A stretch of 64,000 nt of DNA from Salvelinus alpinus (taxonomy: Eukaryota > Chordata > Actinopteri > Salmoniformes > Salmonidae): assembly GCF_045679555.1 (NCBI RefSeq), contig NC_092094.1, positions 33,992,430 to 34,056,429 of the forward strand, written 5' to 3'. Positions 1 through 11,902 of the stretch are shown here, piece by piece. The notes below the pieces were generated by a model. The model was not told where the DNA came from, made no database searches, and saw only the letters and a program-made list of their open reading frames with translations. Within the stretch, counting starts at the first letter, position 1; each line of letters opens with the position of its first letter. Both the position numbers and the translations under genes were made by a program.

Positions 1-578
1 TCAAAACATGTATCCTGTTTGCAACAAGGCACTAAAGTAATGGTTCAAAAATGTAGCGAAACAATTAACTTTTTGTCCTGAATACAAATTGTTGTGTTTG
101 GGGCAAATCCAATATAACACATTACTGAGTACCACTCCATATTTTCAAGCATAGTGGTGGCTGCATCATGTTATGGGTATGATTGTAATCGTTAAGGACT
201 GGGGAGGTTTTCAGGATAAAAAATAAACAGAATGGAGCTAAGCACAAGCAAAATCCTAATCCTAGAGGAAAACCTGGTTCAGTCTGCTTTCCACCAGACA
301 CTGGGAGATGAATTCACCTTTCAGCAGGACAATAACCTAAAACACAAGGCCAAATCTAAACACGGAGTTGCTTACCAAGAAGACAGTGTATGTTCCTGAG
401 TGGCCGAGTTACAGTTTTGACTTAAATCTACTTGAAAATCTATGGCAAGACCTGAAAATGGTTGTCTAGCAATGATCAACAACCATTTGACAGAGCTTAA
501 ATTTTTTTAAAGAATAATGGGCAAATGTTGCACAATCCAGTTGTTTCTACAAAGTTTTGACTCGGGTGTGAATACTTA

Positions 579-2183
<1,605 letters not shown>

Positions 2184-2581
2184 TATGTAAATGAGATTTA
2201 TGTGTTTAATTTTCAATAAATGTGCAAACATTTTACAAACATGTTTTCCCTTTGTCATTATTGTGTGTAGATGGTTGAGAAGAAAATAAATAAATTGAAT
2301 TCCGGCTGTAACACAAAATTTGGAATAAGTCAAGGTGTATGAATAGTTTCTGAAGGCACTGTACTTGCGGTTCAAAGGAAGAACAACAACATCCCATTGC
2401 GTTTTTTAGCCCGTAATTGTGTGGTGGGAGGCTGTGCCCTCCAGTTGTCCTCCTAATGGGTGTTTGTGTGATGCTTTAGTAGCAGATTTACGGGTGGGAG
2501 GTGTGTGCAGGGTGGTAGTTTACAGTTGGCACTGCCGCTGACTGACTGGTTGACTGGCCCTACTCTGTGTGTGTGTTCCAG

Positions 2582-3842
2582 GTGATAGTGCAGTCTGGCC
2601 GCCAGCCCAGTGTGCTGCAGAAACTGTGTCAGCTGCCCTTCCAGTACTTCAGCCACCCGCGCCTCATCAAAGTGCTCTTCCCCTCACTCATCTCAGCCTG
2701 CTACAACAACCCCCAGAACAAGGTCATCCTGCAACAGGAGATGAGCTGTGTGCTGCTGGCCACCTTCATACAGGTAACACAGACGCGTACACATGTTTTG
2801 GCGACCCTTTTCAAATAAATAACAGACCCACAGTTCTTTAGTCAGTCTTTCTGTTTTCATGTCTGTCGCCTTCCGGTGAATGTTTATCACCAACACAGAT
2901 GGATGGCTTCCTCAGTGGATTTACCTGCCAGGGGTTTAGCCTCCGGTAAACAAGCTGTCTCCTCCCCTCTCACCGCCCAGCTAATACTATTATTTACACT
3001 AAGATTAGCTCGCACTATAGAGGGTGATATATAGTGTCTCCTGCCTTATGTCATTATTTATTTTACAATTAACCTGAGATTAAGCTAAAACTAGTGCTTT
3101 TGCAATGCTAATAGTATTACGGATATGGTTCCGATTAAAACATTTTGAGTACATTGTGACATCTTTACATGCTTCAATACTGTGTGTGTTTACCAGAGGA
3201 GTATACTACAAAGCAAGATCAATGACATCATTGCAAAATGTATTGAAAAGCTTGTTTTTTAAGTTCAAGTTATCTGTTAGTATCTGAGTTTGGTTAGTTT
3301 CAAGCCTGATGAATTATCTTTTGGTGGATAAGATTAACCACACACTCTTCCATTTATTCACAGCTGGTGGAGAATGGTGTCTGGCCTCCACCTGTACTCC
3401 TGTCTTAATGCTGTGGATCACTGACACGTTCCTATTTTATTTCCTCCAGGACTGTGCCTCAAGCGAGAACCATCCAGACAACAGAACGCAACAAGCAGGT
3501 AGATAAAAAATGTTAGCGTAGTTGTGCATGAGTATAGTCCACGTATATTTATTAAGAAAGTTGACCATAAAGTAATACTTTACAATTTTGCAATTGAAAT
3601 ATTTAAAATACATACATGATTTCATTGGGACTATTTTAATCAATTGATCAAATTCTTTAACATTAGTGAAGAATCCTGAAGCTTCTCCTTCAGACACATT
3701 ATAATTATCTTTTATTCCTTTGCTTTGTCACCATGCAGACAAAGTGTCTCAGCTGCTGGATTACTGTGAGCTATCCAACCGCTTTCCTAGAGACCAGTGG
3801 GACTCGGCACTGCAGTTCTTCCTCAAGAAGCAGGAGGACTAA
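2582..3842 (+). CDS. scaper: SCAPER, last three coding exons (partial gene)
   Basis: SCAPER is the S-phase cyclin A-associated protein of the ER, a large protein linked to the cell cycle and cilia. Only its C-terminus is here. Exons are 2582-2773 (64 codons, VIVQSGRQPSVLQ to LLATFIQ), 3450-3498 and 3739-3842. All joins are GT-AG with matching phase, and the stop is TAA at 3840-3842. The first exon contains FPSLISACYNNPQNK and EMSCVLLATFIQ. The last encodes YCELSNRFPRDQW and ends FFLKKQED; both match the remembered vertebrate SCAPER C-terminus. The middle exon is poorly conserved. The adjoining ISL2 and ETFA genes support the name. Upstream sequence to position 1 is intron filled with Tc1 DNA. 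Confidence 0.88.
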
Positions 3843-4600
3843 TTCAGAGTTGCACGCCATCCTCTAACAGGGATATACACGTGAAAAACACTACAAAATA
3901 GATACACTTCACCCTCCATTCTACACTACATACTTTTCCATTTAGATTTGAAGTCTGCACATGGGCTTATTCGTAAATGCAGTTTATTAGCTTTGCCAAA
4001 ACTCTTGAAATCCTAGAATTCAAGGGCTGAATCCTAACTTGAGATGTTTGTGTCTAACTCAAATGTTCATGTAAGTCATCCATCCATGTCCATGGGAGAT
4101 TGCAGAAAAGTTTGAGTTGGACGTGTGCATCTTGTGTATTCTTCCCTGAGTCACGCACAATAATGATGTTCCCTGTCCAAACCTAGTCATGTTTTTGTGT
4201 TGTGTGTCTGTGGATGACAACGTAGCAGAAAAGAGCAGAGATAATCAAAAGCACTCTCTTGATGATTAGATGACAACATGTTCATCAATAATACTGTACT
4301 TCCTGTTAATTCCTTTATTATTTTCATATCCGGTTAAGATGTGAATGACCTGCCCAGAATGTTTTTTCCCTACAGTTATTTTACAGGCGTTGGACAGTTT
4401 TGTACTCCAATAAGTTACATAGCCTGTTTGTGTTTATTCTGTACATTTAGATTTGCTCTAAGTGGGAGCTGTCCAGTTTTTCAAGTACAAATGTTTTCCT
4501 TGTTCTTGTTGTGAAGCACTTACAAAATAATATAATTTATTGAATAATTTACATTTCTATCCCATTAATAAATTATTTATTATTAGAATCGTTCATTGTA
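3843..4600 (+). other. scaper: SCAPER 3' untranslated region (probable)
   Basis: Unique-looking AT-rich sequence follows the TAA stop. An AATAAA signal lies at 4567-4572 in an AT-rich stretch, so cleavage near 4590 is likely. The polyadenylation site is inferred, not proven. Nothing is recognised between 4600 and the TIR at 4897. Confidence 0.5.
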
Positions 4601-5036
4601 CTCCAATTATTTTTAACTACAGACTGTGCAGCTCACTCAAGTCTCAGTAATTTCTCTACGTTATACTGATAGTCAAGTGACAATGGACTGTACGGACTGT
4701 AGCCTCTCTACCTGTGTAACTTTCTGCTCGTACAGCATACTATAACATTTGTTATAGTGATTAGTATCCCAGGTGGTGTGAGGAGCTGGGTTAAAATTAA
4801 AATGGCTGGGCCTTCTCTATACCATACTCGGTTTACCAGGCTCAGTCAGTCCTTTTCTCTCACCTGAAGCAGCCCCATCAAACCCCAAATACATAGTGCC
4901 TAGCGAAAGTCTACACACCCCTTGCACAGTTTTCACATTTTGCTGCCTTAAAATTCAATCTAAAAAGGGATTCAATTATTTGAATTTTTTCCTACTGGTA
5001 TGTTCAAAGTGAAAGAAAATGTATAGAACCTTTTCT

Positions 5037-5038
<2 letters not shown>

Positions 5039-5123
<85 letters not shown>

Positions 5124-5160
5124 ACACACACGCACACATATACACATATTATATATATAT
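5039..5160. repeat. (TG)n/(TA)n microsatellite
   Basis: A GT run passes into a long TA run and then an ACAC/ATAT patch. It replaces the outer end of the Sleeping Beauty-type element that starts at 5161. Confidence 0.95.
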
Positions 5161-6702
5161 AGTTGGAGTCATTAAAACTCGTTTTTCAACCACTCCACAA
5201 ATTTCTTGTTAACAAACTATAGTTTTGGCAAGTCGGTTAGGACATCTACTTTGTGCATGACAAAAGTAATTTTTCCAAAAATTGTTTCCAGACAGATTAG
5301 TTAACTTATAATTCACTGTATCACAATTCCAGTGGGTCAGAAGTTTACATACACCAAGTTGTGCCTTTAAACAGCTTGGAAAATTCCCGAAAATTATGTC
5401 ATGGCTTTAGAAGCTTCTGATAGGCTAATTGACATCATTTGAGTCAATTGGAGGTGTACCTGTGGATGTATTTCAAGCCCTACCTTCAAACTCAGTGCCT
5501 CTTTGCTTGACATCAAGGGAAAATCAAAAGTCAGCCAAGACTTGTTGTAGATTGTAGACCTCCACAAGTCTGGTTTATTCTTGGGCGCAATTTTCAAACG
5601 CCTGAAGGTACCATGTTCAGCTGTACAAACAATAGTACGCAAGTATAAAACCCATGGGACCATCCAGTCTCCTAGAGATGAACGTACTTTGGTGCGAAAA
5701 GTGCAAATCAATCCCAGAACAACAGCAAATGACCTTGTGAAGATACTGGAGGAAATGGGTACAAAAGTATATATATCCACAATAAAATGAGTCCTATATC
5801 GACATAACCTGAAAGGCTGCTCAGCAAGGAAGAAGCCACTGCTCCAAAACCGCCATAAAAAGCCAGACTACGGTTTGCAACTGCATATGGGGACAAAGAT
5901 CGTACTTTTTGGAGAAATGTCCTCTGGTCTGATGAAACAAAAATATAACTATTTGGCCATAATGTCCATTGTTATGTTTGGAGGAAAAAGGGGTGGCTTG
6001 CAAGCTGAAGAACACCATCCCAACCGTGAAGCATGGGGGTGGCGGCGTCATGTTGTGGGGGTGCTTTGCTGCAGGAGGGACTGGTGCACTTCACAAAATA
6101 GATGGCTTCATGAGGCAGGAAAATTATGTGGATATAATGAAGCAACATCTCTAGACATCAGTCAGGAAGTTAAAGCTTGGTCGCAAATGGGTTTTCCAAA
6201 TGGACAATGACCCCAAGCATACTTCCAAAGTTATGGCTTAAGGACAACAAATTCAAGGTATTGGAGTGGCCATCACAATCCCATAGAAAATTTGTGGGCA
6301 GAACTGAAAAAGCGTGTGTGAGCAAGGAGGCCTACAAACCTGACTCAGTTACACCAGCTCTGTCAGGAGGAATGGTTCAAAATTCACCCAACTTATTGTG
6401 GTAAGCTTGTGGAAGGCTACCCGAAACGTTTGACCCAAGTTAAACAATTTAAAGGCAACGCTGCCAAATACTAATTGAGTGTATGTAAACTTCTGACCCA
6501 CTGGGAATGTGATGAACGAAATATAAGATGAAATAAATCATTCCCTCTACTATGATTCTGACATTTCACATTCTTAAAATAAAGTGGTGATCCTAACTGA
6601 CCTAAGACATGGAATCTTTACTCGGATTAAATGTCAGGAATTGTGAAAAACTGAGTTTAAATGTATTTGGCTAAGGTGTATGTAAGTTTCCGACTTCAAC
6701 TG
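5161..6702 (+). mobile_element. Sleeping Beauty-type (salmonid Tss class) Tc1 transposon, left end truncated
   Basis: The left side starts inside the terminal repeat at GTTGGAGTCATTAAAACTCG, so the outermost roughly 30 bp with the outer direct repeat are missing and a TA microsatellite takes their place. The inner direct repeat is intact (CCAGTGGGTCAGAAGTTTAC, near 5331). The right repeat is complete: inner repeat near 6483, outer end CGACTTCAACTG at 6691-6702, then TA. This IR/DR layout and sequence match the remembered Sleeping Beauty class of fossil salmonid Tc1 elements. The copy carries a decayed transposase on the plus strand and could not move with one outer end gone. Confidence 0.92.
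5495..6455 (+). pseudogene. Sleeping Beauty-class transposase pseudogene
   Basis: The reading frame is broken by several stops and shifts. Recognisable parts are the paired-like DNA-binding region ([20 protein letters not shown], from about 5551), a [10 protein letters not shown] segment near 5717 and the Gly-rich box [20 protein letters not shown] near 6029-6088. The DD(34)E catalytic residues sit in damaged context: the ATGACCCCAAGCATAC remnant of the second Asp block is near 6206, and the LNPIENLW-like block near 6280 has a small deletion. It is an inactive fossil. Confidence 0.85.
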
Positions 6703-6703
6703 T

Positions 6704-6813
6704 ATATGTATGTGTGTAAATATTTATATATGTGTGTGTGTGTGTGTATATATATGTATATATATATGTGTGTATATATTATGTGTGTGTGTATGTATGT
6801 ATGTATATATATA
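6704..6813. repeat. TA/TATG/TG microsatellite
   Basis: A mix of TATATG, TGTGTG and TATG units lies exactly between two Tc1 elements and supplies the TA target dinucleotides on both sides. Confidence 0.9.
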
Positions 6814-8373
6814 CACTGCTCAAAAAAATAAAGGGAACACTAAAATAACACATCCTAGATCTGAATGAATGAAATATTCTTATTAAATACTTTTTTCTTT
6901 ACATAGTTGAATGTGCTGACAACAAAATCACACAAAAATTATCAATGGAAGTTAAATGTATCAACCCATGGAGGTCTGGATTTGGAGTCACACTCAAAAT
7001 TAAAGTGGAAAACCACACTACAGGCTGATCCAACTTTGATGTAATGTCCTTAAAACAAGTCCAAATGAGGCTCAGTAGTGTGTGTGGCCTCCACATGCCT
7101 GTATGACCTCCCTACAACGCCTGGGCATGCTCCTGATGAGGTGGCGGATGGTCTTCTGAGGGATCTCCTCCCAGACCTGGACTAAAGCATCTGCCAACTC
7201 CTGGACAGTCTGTGGTGCAACGTGGCGTTGGTGGATGGAGCGAGACATGATGTCCCAGATGTGCTCAATTGGATTCAGGTCTGGGAAACGGGCGGGCCAG
7301 TCCATAGCATCAATGCCTTCCTCTTGCAGGAACTGCTGACACACTCCAGCCACATGAGGTCTAGCATTGTCTTGCATTAGGAGGAACCCAGGGCCAACCG
7401 CACCAGCATATGGTCTCACAAGGGGTCTGAGGATCTCATCTCGGTACCTAATGGCAGTCAGGCTACCTCTGGCGAGCACATGGAGGGCTGTGCGGCCCCC
7501 CAAAGAAATGCCACACCATGACTGACCCACCGCCAAACCGGTCATGCTGGAGGATGTTGCAAGCAGCAGAACGTTCTCCACGGCGTCTCCAGACTCTGTC
7601 ACGTCTGTCACGTGCTCAGTGTGAACCTGCTTTCATCTGTAAAGAGCACAGGGCGCCAGTGGCGAATTTGCCAATCTTGGTGTTCTCTGGCAAATGCCAA
7701 ACGTCCTGCACGGTGTTGGGCTGTAAGCACAACCCCCACCTGTGGACGTCGGGCCCTCATACCACTCTCATGGAGTCTGTTTCTGACAGTTTGAGCAGAC
7801 ACATGCACATTTGTGGCCTGCTGTGGAGGTCATTTTGCAGGAGCAGTGCTCCTCCTGCTCCTCCTTGCACAAAGGCGGAGGTAGCGGTCCTGCTGCTGGG
7901 TTGTTGCCCTCCTACGGCCTTCTCCACGTCTCCTGATGTACTGGCCTGTCTCCTGGTAGCGCCTCCATGCTCTGGACACTACGCTGACAGACACAGCAAA
8001 CCTTTTTGCCACAGCTCGCATTGATGTGCCATCATGGATGAACAGCACTACCTGAGCCACTTGTGTGGGTTGTAGACTCCGTCTCATGCTACCACTAGAG
8101 TGAGAGCACCGCCAGCATTCAAAAGTGACCAAAACATCAGCCAGGAAGCATAGGAACTGAGAAGTGGTCTGTGGTCACCACCTGCAGAATCACTCCTTTT
8201 TTGGGGGTGTCTTGCTAATTGCCTATCATTTCCACCTTTTGTCTATTCCATTTGCACAACAGCATGTGAAATTTATTGTCAATCAGTGTTGCTTCCTAAG
8301 TGGACAGTTTGATTTCACAGAAGTGTGATTGACTTGGAGTTACATTGTGTTCCCTTTATTTTTTTGAGCAGTG
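6814..8373 (-). mobile_element. Complete Tc1-like transposon, TIR CACTGCTCAAAAAAATAAAG
   Basis: Terminal repeats CACTGCTCAAAAAAATAAAG and the complement CTTTATTTTTTTGAGCAGTG define the ends exactly, flanked by TA at 6812-6813 and 8374-8375. The length is 1,560 bp. The transposase is on the minus strand. Both flanks are TA/TG microsatellite, so the element landed inside that repeat. I recognise the family as a teleost Tc1 lineage but cannot give its database name. Confidence 0.92.
7072..8132 (-). pseudogene. Tc1-like transposase, frameshifted (DDE residues visible)
   Basis: The N-terminal helix-turn-helix part reads from 8132 ([32 protein letters not shown]), followed by a basic GRRR-like linker. 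The middle segment at 7808-7608 has the first catalytic Asp in LFTDESRF. The C-terminal segment at 7611-7072 has the second Asp in LMQDNARPHVAG and the Glu in NPIEHIWD, ending EVIQACGGHTHY. Frame changes occur near 7830, 7610 and about 7510. All three catalytic residues are kept, but the protein is not translatable as one chain. Confidence 0.88.
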
Positions 8374-8387
8374 TATATATATATATA

Positions 8388-8440
8388 TTGTAAGTCGCTC
8401 TGGATAAGAGCGTCTGCTAAATGACTTAAATGTAAATGTA
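8388..8440 (+). mobile_element. SINE 3' tail fragment (HpaI type)
   Basis: The sequence contains CGCTCTGGATAAGAGCGTCT followed by GCTAAATGACTTAAATGTAA, the well-known 3' tail shared by salmonid HpaI SINEs and their partner LINEs. The tRNA-derived head is missing, so this is a 5'-truncated copy within the microsatellite region. Confidence 0.85.
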
Positions 8441-8556
8441 ATATATATGTGTGTGTATATACACACATATATAAATATATACACACATACCTATATGTGT
8501 GTGTATATACACACATGTATAAATATATACACACATACCTATATGTGTGTGTATAA
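8441..8556. repeat. TG/TA tandem repeat with a unit of about 48 bp
   Basis: A block of TATGTGTGTGTATATACACA plus AT-rich filler occurs a little over twice at 48-bp spacing (8446 and 8494). Each unit is itself self-complementary (TGTGTGTATATACACACA). Confidence 0.85.
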
Positions 8557-8664
8557 AAATGTCTTGATTGCAAATGTCTTCACTCCCCAGAGTCAACTTG
8601 ATGGAAGCACCTTTGGCAGTAATTACAGTTGTGAATCAGATTCTAACAACTTTGCAGAACTCTT

Positions 8665-9050
8665 AGGGCATCCATTATAAATTTGATTGGGAATCATTGA
8701 AGAACAGCAATAATCAAAACTTGTCTCAAGCTGATTTAAGACTGTTGGAAAAGCATTCCAGGTTAAGATGGTTGAGAGAATGCCAAGAGTGTGCAAAGCT
8801 GTCATCAAGGTAAAGGGTGGCTATTTGAAGAATCTCAAATATAAAATATATTTTGTATTTGAAGAATCTCAAATATAAAATATATTTTGATTTGTTGAAC
8901 TCTTATTTTTTATTTTATGGTTACTACATGATACCATATGTGTTATTTCATAGTTGTGATGTCTTCACTATTGTTCTACGATGTAGAAAATAGTTAAAAT
9001 AAAGAAAAACCCTTGAATGAGTAGGTGTACCAAAACTTTTGACCGGTTGT
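8665..9050 (+). mobile_element. 3' fragment of another Tc1-like element
   Basis: It reads as the C-terminal end of a Tc1 transposase on the plus strand (remnant of VCKAVIKVKGGYF near 8792-8830), followed by the 3' terminal repeat with CTTGAATGAGTAGGTGTACC and ACTTTTGACCGG near 9012-9048. The 5' two thirds are missing. A 34-bp segment starting at 8823 is tandemly duplicated at 8857. Confidence 0.75.
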
Positions 9051-9412
9051 GTACATCCGGTGAAATATCTATCTCGTTGTTCTGTGGTTCCACTCTTGTG
9101 ATTATTTGGATTTGACCCAAACCTGAAGTTTCTAATATAGGCCAAAAAGTGTATTTCTTTGCCATGTGTTCTTGCAGTGTTACTTAACGGCCTTGTTGCA
9201 AACGTGATTTGGAATGGATTTTTTTTACACAGGATTCCTTCATTTGACTTTGTCATACCCAGGCCAGTAATGTGGAGTGAATTCAATGTTGTTGATCCAT
9301 GCACAGTTCTCTCAGCTCAGCCAATGATTTATGTGGCTTTTAAAATAATCTTAAATATGCACTCCTGCTATTTTTTTACTTTTCCTTTTGAAAAAACGAA
9401 TTCCCAAGTATA

Positions 9413-10687
9413 CAGTGCATTCGGAAAGTAGTCAGACCCCTTTGTGTTTTCAAAATGTTGTTACGTTACAGCCTTATTCTAAAATGGATTAAATAAAAAT
9501 GTTTCCTCATCAATCTGCACACAATACCCCATAATGTCAAAGCAAAAAATGTTTTTTATAAAAACAGAAATACCGTATTTACATAAGTATTCAGACACGT
9601 TGCGATGAGACTCGAAATTGAGCTCCGGTGCATCCTGTTTCCATTCATCATCCTTGATGTTTCTACAACTTGGAGTCCACCTGTGGTAAATTCAAATAAT
9701 TGGACATGATTTGGAAAGGCACACACCTGTCTAAATAAGATCCCACAGTTGGCAGTGCATGTCTGAGCAAAACCCAAAAAATGAGGTTGAAGGAATTGTC
9801 CGTATCGCTCAGAGACAGGATTCTTTCAAGGCGCAGATCTGGGGAAGGGTACCAAAACATTTCTGCAACATTGAAGGTCCCCAAGAACAGTGGCCTCCAT
9901 CATTCTTAAATGGAAGAAGTTTGGAACCACCAAGACTCTTCCTAGAGCTGGCCGCCCGGCCAAACTGAGCAATTGGGGGAGAAGGGCCTTGGTCAGGGAG
10001 GTGACCAAGAACCCGATGGTCACTGACAGAGCTCCAGAGTAACTCTGTGGAGATGGGAGAACCTTCCAGAAGGACAACCATCTCTACAGCACTCCACTAA
10101 TCAGGCCTTTATGGTAGAGTGGCCAGATGGAAGGGGCGAAGGTTCACCTTCCAACAGCACAATGGCCCTAAGCACACAGCCAAAACAACACAATATTGGC
10201 TTTGGGACACGTCTCTGAATGTCCTTGAGTGGCCCAGACAGAATCCGGACTTAAACCCGATCAAACATCTCTGGAGAGACCTGAAAATAACTGCAGCGAC
10301 GCTCCCCATCCAACGTGACAGAGCTTGAGAGGATCTGCAGAGAAGAATGGGAGAAATTCCCCAAATACAGGTGTGCCAAGCATGTAACGTCATACCCAAG
10401 AACACTTGAGGCTGTAATCGCTGCTAAATGTGCTTCAACAAAGTACTGAGTAAGGGTTTTTATTTTTGATAAATTTGCTAAACTTTAAAAAAAAACTTTT
10501 TTAGCGAAATATGAGAAATTAGATATTTCTGTATTTAATTTTCAATAAATCTGCAAACATTTCTACTAACATGTTTTCTCTTTGTCATTATTGTGTGTAG
10601 ATAGGTGAGAAGAAAAAGAAAATTGAATTCCGGCTGTAACACAATGTGGAAAACGTCAAGGGATCTGAATACTTTCTGAATGCACTG
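9413..10687 (+). mobile_element. Tc1-like transposon, internally deleted (TIR CAGTGCATTCGGAAAGTA)
   Basis: The left end is CAGTGCATTCGGAAAGTA after TA at 9411-9412. The right end CTTTCTGAATGCACTG is followed by TA at 10688-10689. A degenerate plus-strand transposase lies inside. The N-terminal part (about 9760-10080) is followed directly, near 10130, by the segment before the second Asp (FTFQQHNGPKHTA; the expected Asp reads His) and then by NPDLNPIKHLW at 10240-10275, where the catalytic Glu is replaced by Lys. The first Asp block is deleted. The same family recurs at 42686-43439 and 53623-54740. Confidence 0.9.
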
Positions 10688-10792
10688 TAAATACAATAAT
10701 GTACACACACTTAAAATGGCACTCCTTTTCACCTCATTTAACACCTTATTTCCAAAAGGCACATCTCATTAGGTGGTCCAGGTAAATCATGG

Positions 10793-11117
10793 CATGGCAC
10801 AAGTGGGTGTTGGGCCTTTCCTCTTTTGTCCTCAATTGTTCCTAAAGCAAGGGGGGGAAGTCGATGACATCATGGATTCACATCAGACCAAATCCTTAAA
10901 TGCCCTACTCCTTGAAGTTTCCAGTTGTCTAAAAAACACTTTTACTGTATTTACACTTGGGATATCGCTTTTCAACAGTAAAAGTTAATAAATTGCAGGA
11001 GGATGTCTTTAAGGGTATAACAAAATTACCAAAATAGTTTACACAACTGCAAACTTCAAGGAGCCTCCCCCCTTGCTTGCGGGAACAGAAGAGGACAGAT
11101 CCCCACACACTTCTGCC
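10793..11117. mobile_element. Non-autonomous foldback/MITE element
   Basis: The two ends are inverted copies of about 60 bp: CTAAAGCAAGGGGGGGAAG near 10840-10858 against the complement of CTCCCCCCTTGCTTGCGGGAACA-like sequence near 11067-11089. A second inverted block containing CTCCTTGAAGTTT occurs at 10910 and in complement near 11050. No coding sequence was found. Ends were judged by eye and may be off by tens of bases. Confidence 0.6.
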
Positions 11118-11223
11118 ATACTTATAGTAGTGTGTATACAGTTTCGTACTGCTCCCCCATGGGAATCAAACCCACAGCCCTAGTGTTACAAGCGCCATGC
11201 TCTACCAACTGTGCCACACAGGA
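11118..11223 (-). mobile_element. HpaI-type SINE, 5' (tRNA-like) part
   Basis: On the minus strand the copy begins GGTCCTGTGTGGCACAGTTG, with the A box in GGCACAGTTGGTAGAGCATG and the B box in GGTTTGATTCC. This is the tRNA-derived head of the salmonid HpaI SINE family. The 3' tail (CGCTCTGGATAAGAGCG) is absent, so the copy is truncated. It is not a tRNA gene: cloverleaf pairing is lost and SINE body sequence follows. Confidence 0.85.
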
Positions 11224-11902
11224 CCACCTATTGAGCTGTGCCTTTTGTTAACTAAATCAGGTGATAAATTAGCTGAAAATGAGCCATATTGATGTCCCTG
11301 AGCAGTTTCCATTCTCGCAACTCCGTTGGGAAGGATGGCCAGATCTTTGCGGTGTCTGGGTGATATGATACACCATCCACAGAAGAATTACCATACTTGA
11401 CCTTACACAAAGGGATATTCAGTGTCTTGTGATTATTTCTGAACCTCCCCTGATCTATGCCTGTCTGAAAATGTATCCCAGACATGCTTTTAAAGCTCAT
11501 TGGTGGCTCTGAGGTTGAATCATTGTTTGACATTCACCCTCCAATTGAGGGACCATACAGACACAAGAGAAGTTGTTCTTATATCATGAGAACCACTTTT
11601 GCAAACACATGGACCTCCTTGAACAATTTTTTTTAATTTTTTTTATTACAATATTTTCTCCTGAACTTATTTATATGTGCGACAGCTGGGGGTGTGAAGA
11701 CCTTCACAATCAAAACTTTGTTTTTTGTTTTTTATTACTTTCAGAAAAATTCTAAAAATATATATTTTACTCTGAAAATGTTGATTAGGTTGTGTATTTC
11801 AGTGGGGGGAAATCCTAATTGAATCCATTTTTAGATTTAAATTTAAGGCTTAGGATTGTGAGAACAGAACAGTGCAAGGGTGTGTAGACTTTCAGCACTG
11901 TA

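Larger units (their letters stand above)
4897..11902 (-). mobile_element. Old Tc1-like element split into pieces by later insertions (inferred)
   Basis: A terminal repeat beginning AGTGCCTAGCGAAAGTCTAC is at 4897-5030. Its inverted partner ends GTAGACTTTCAGCACTG at about 11884-11902, followed by TA; the similarity between the arms runs for roughly 90 bp. Between them, fragments of what I recognise as one salmonid Tc1-like repeat occur in the right order and in the same (minus) orientation: 8555-8665, 9055-9390 and 11226-11760. The intervening stretches are younger Tc1 copies, microsatellites, a foldback element and SINE DNA. The alternative is that the two ends come from separate truncated copies, but the collinear fragments argue against it. 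Confidence 0.65.

Noticed and set aside
7518-8024. Plus-strand 168-codon open frame
   Set aside because: Antisense shadow of the minus-strand Tc1 transposase.
11150-11223. tRNA gene candidate with A and B boxes
   Set aside because: The sequence is the head of an HpaI-type SINE: the cloverleaf is not intact and SINE body sequence follows.
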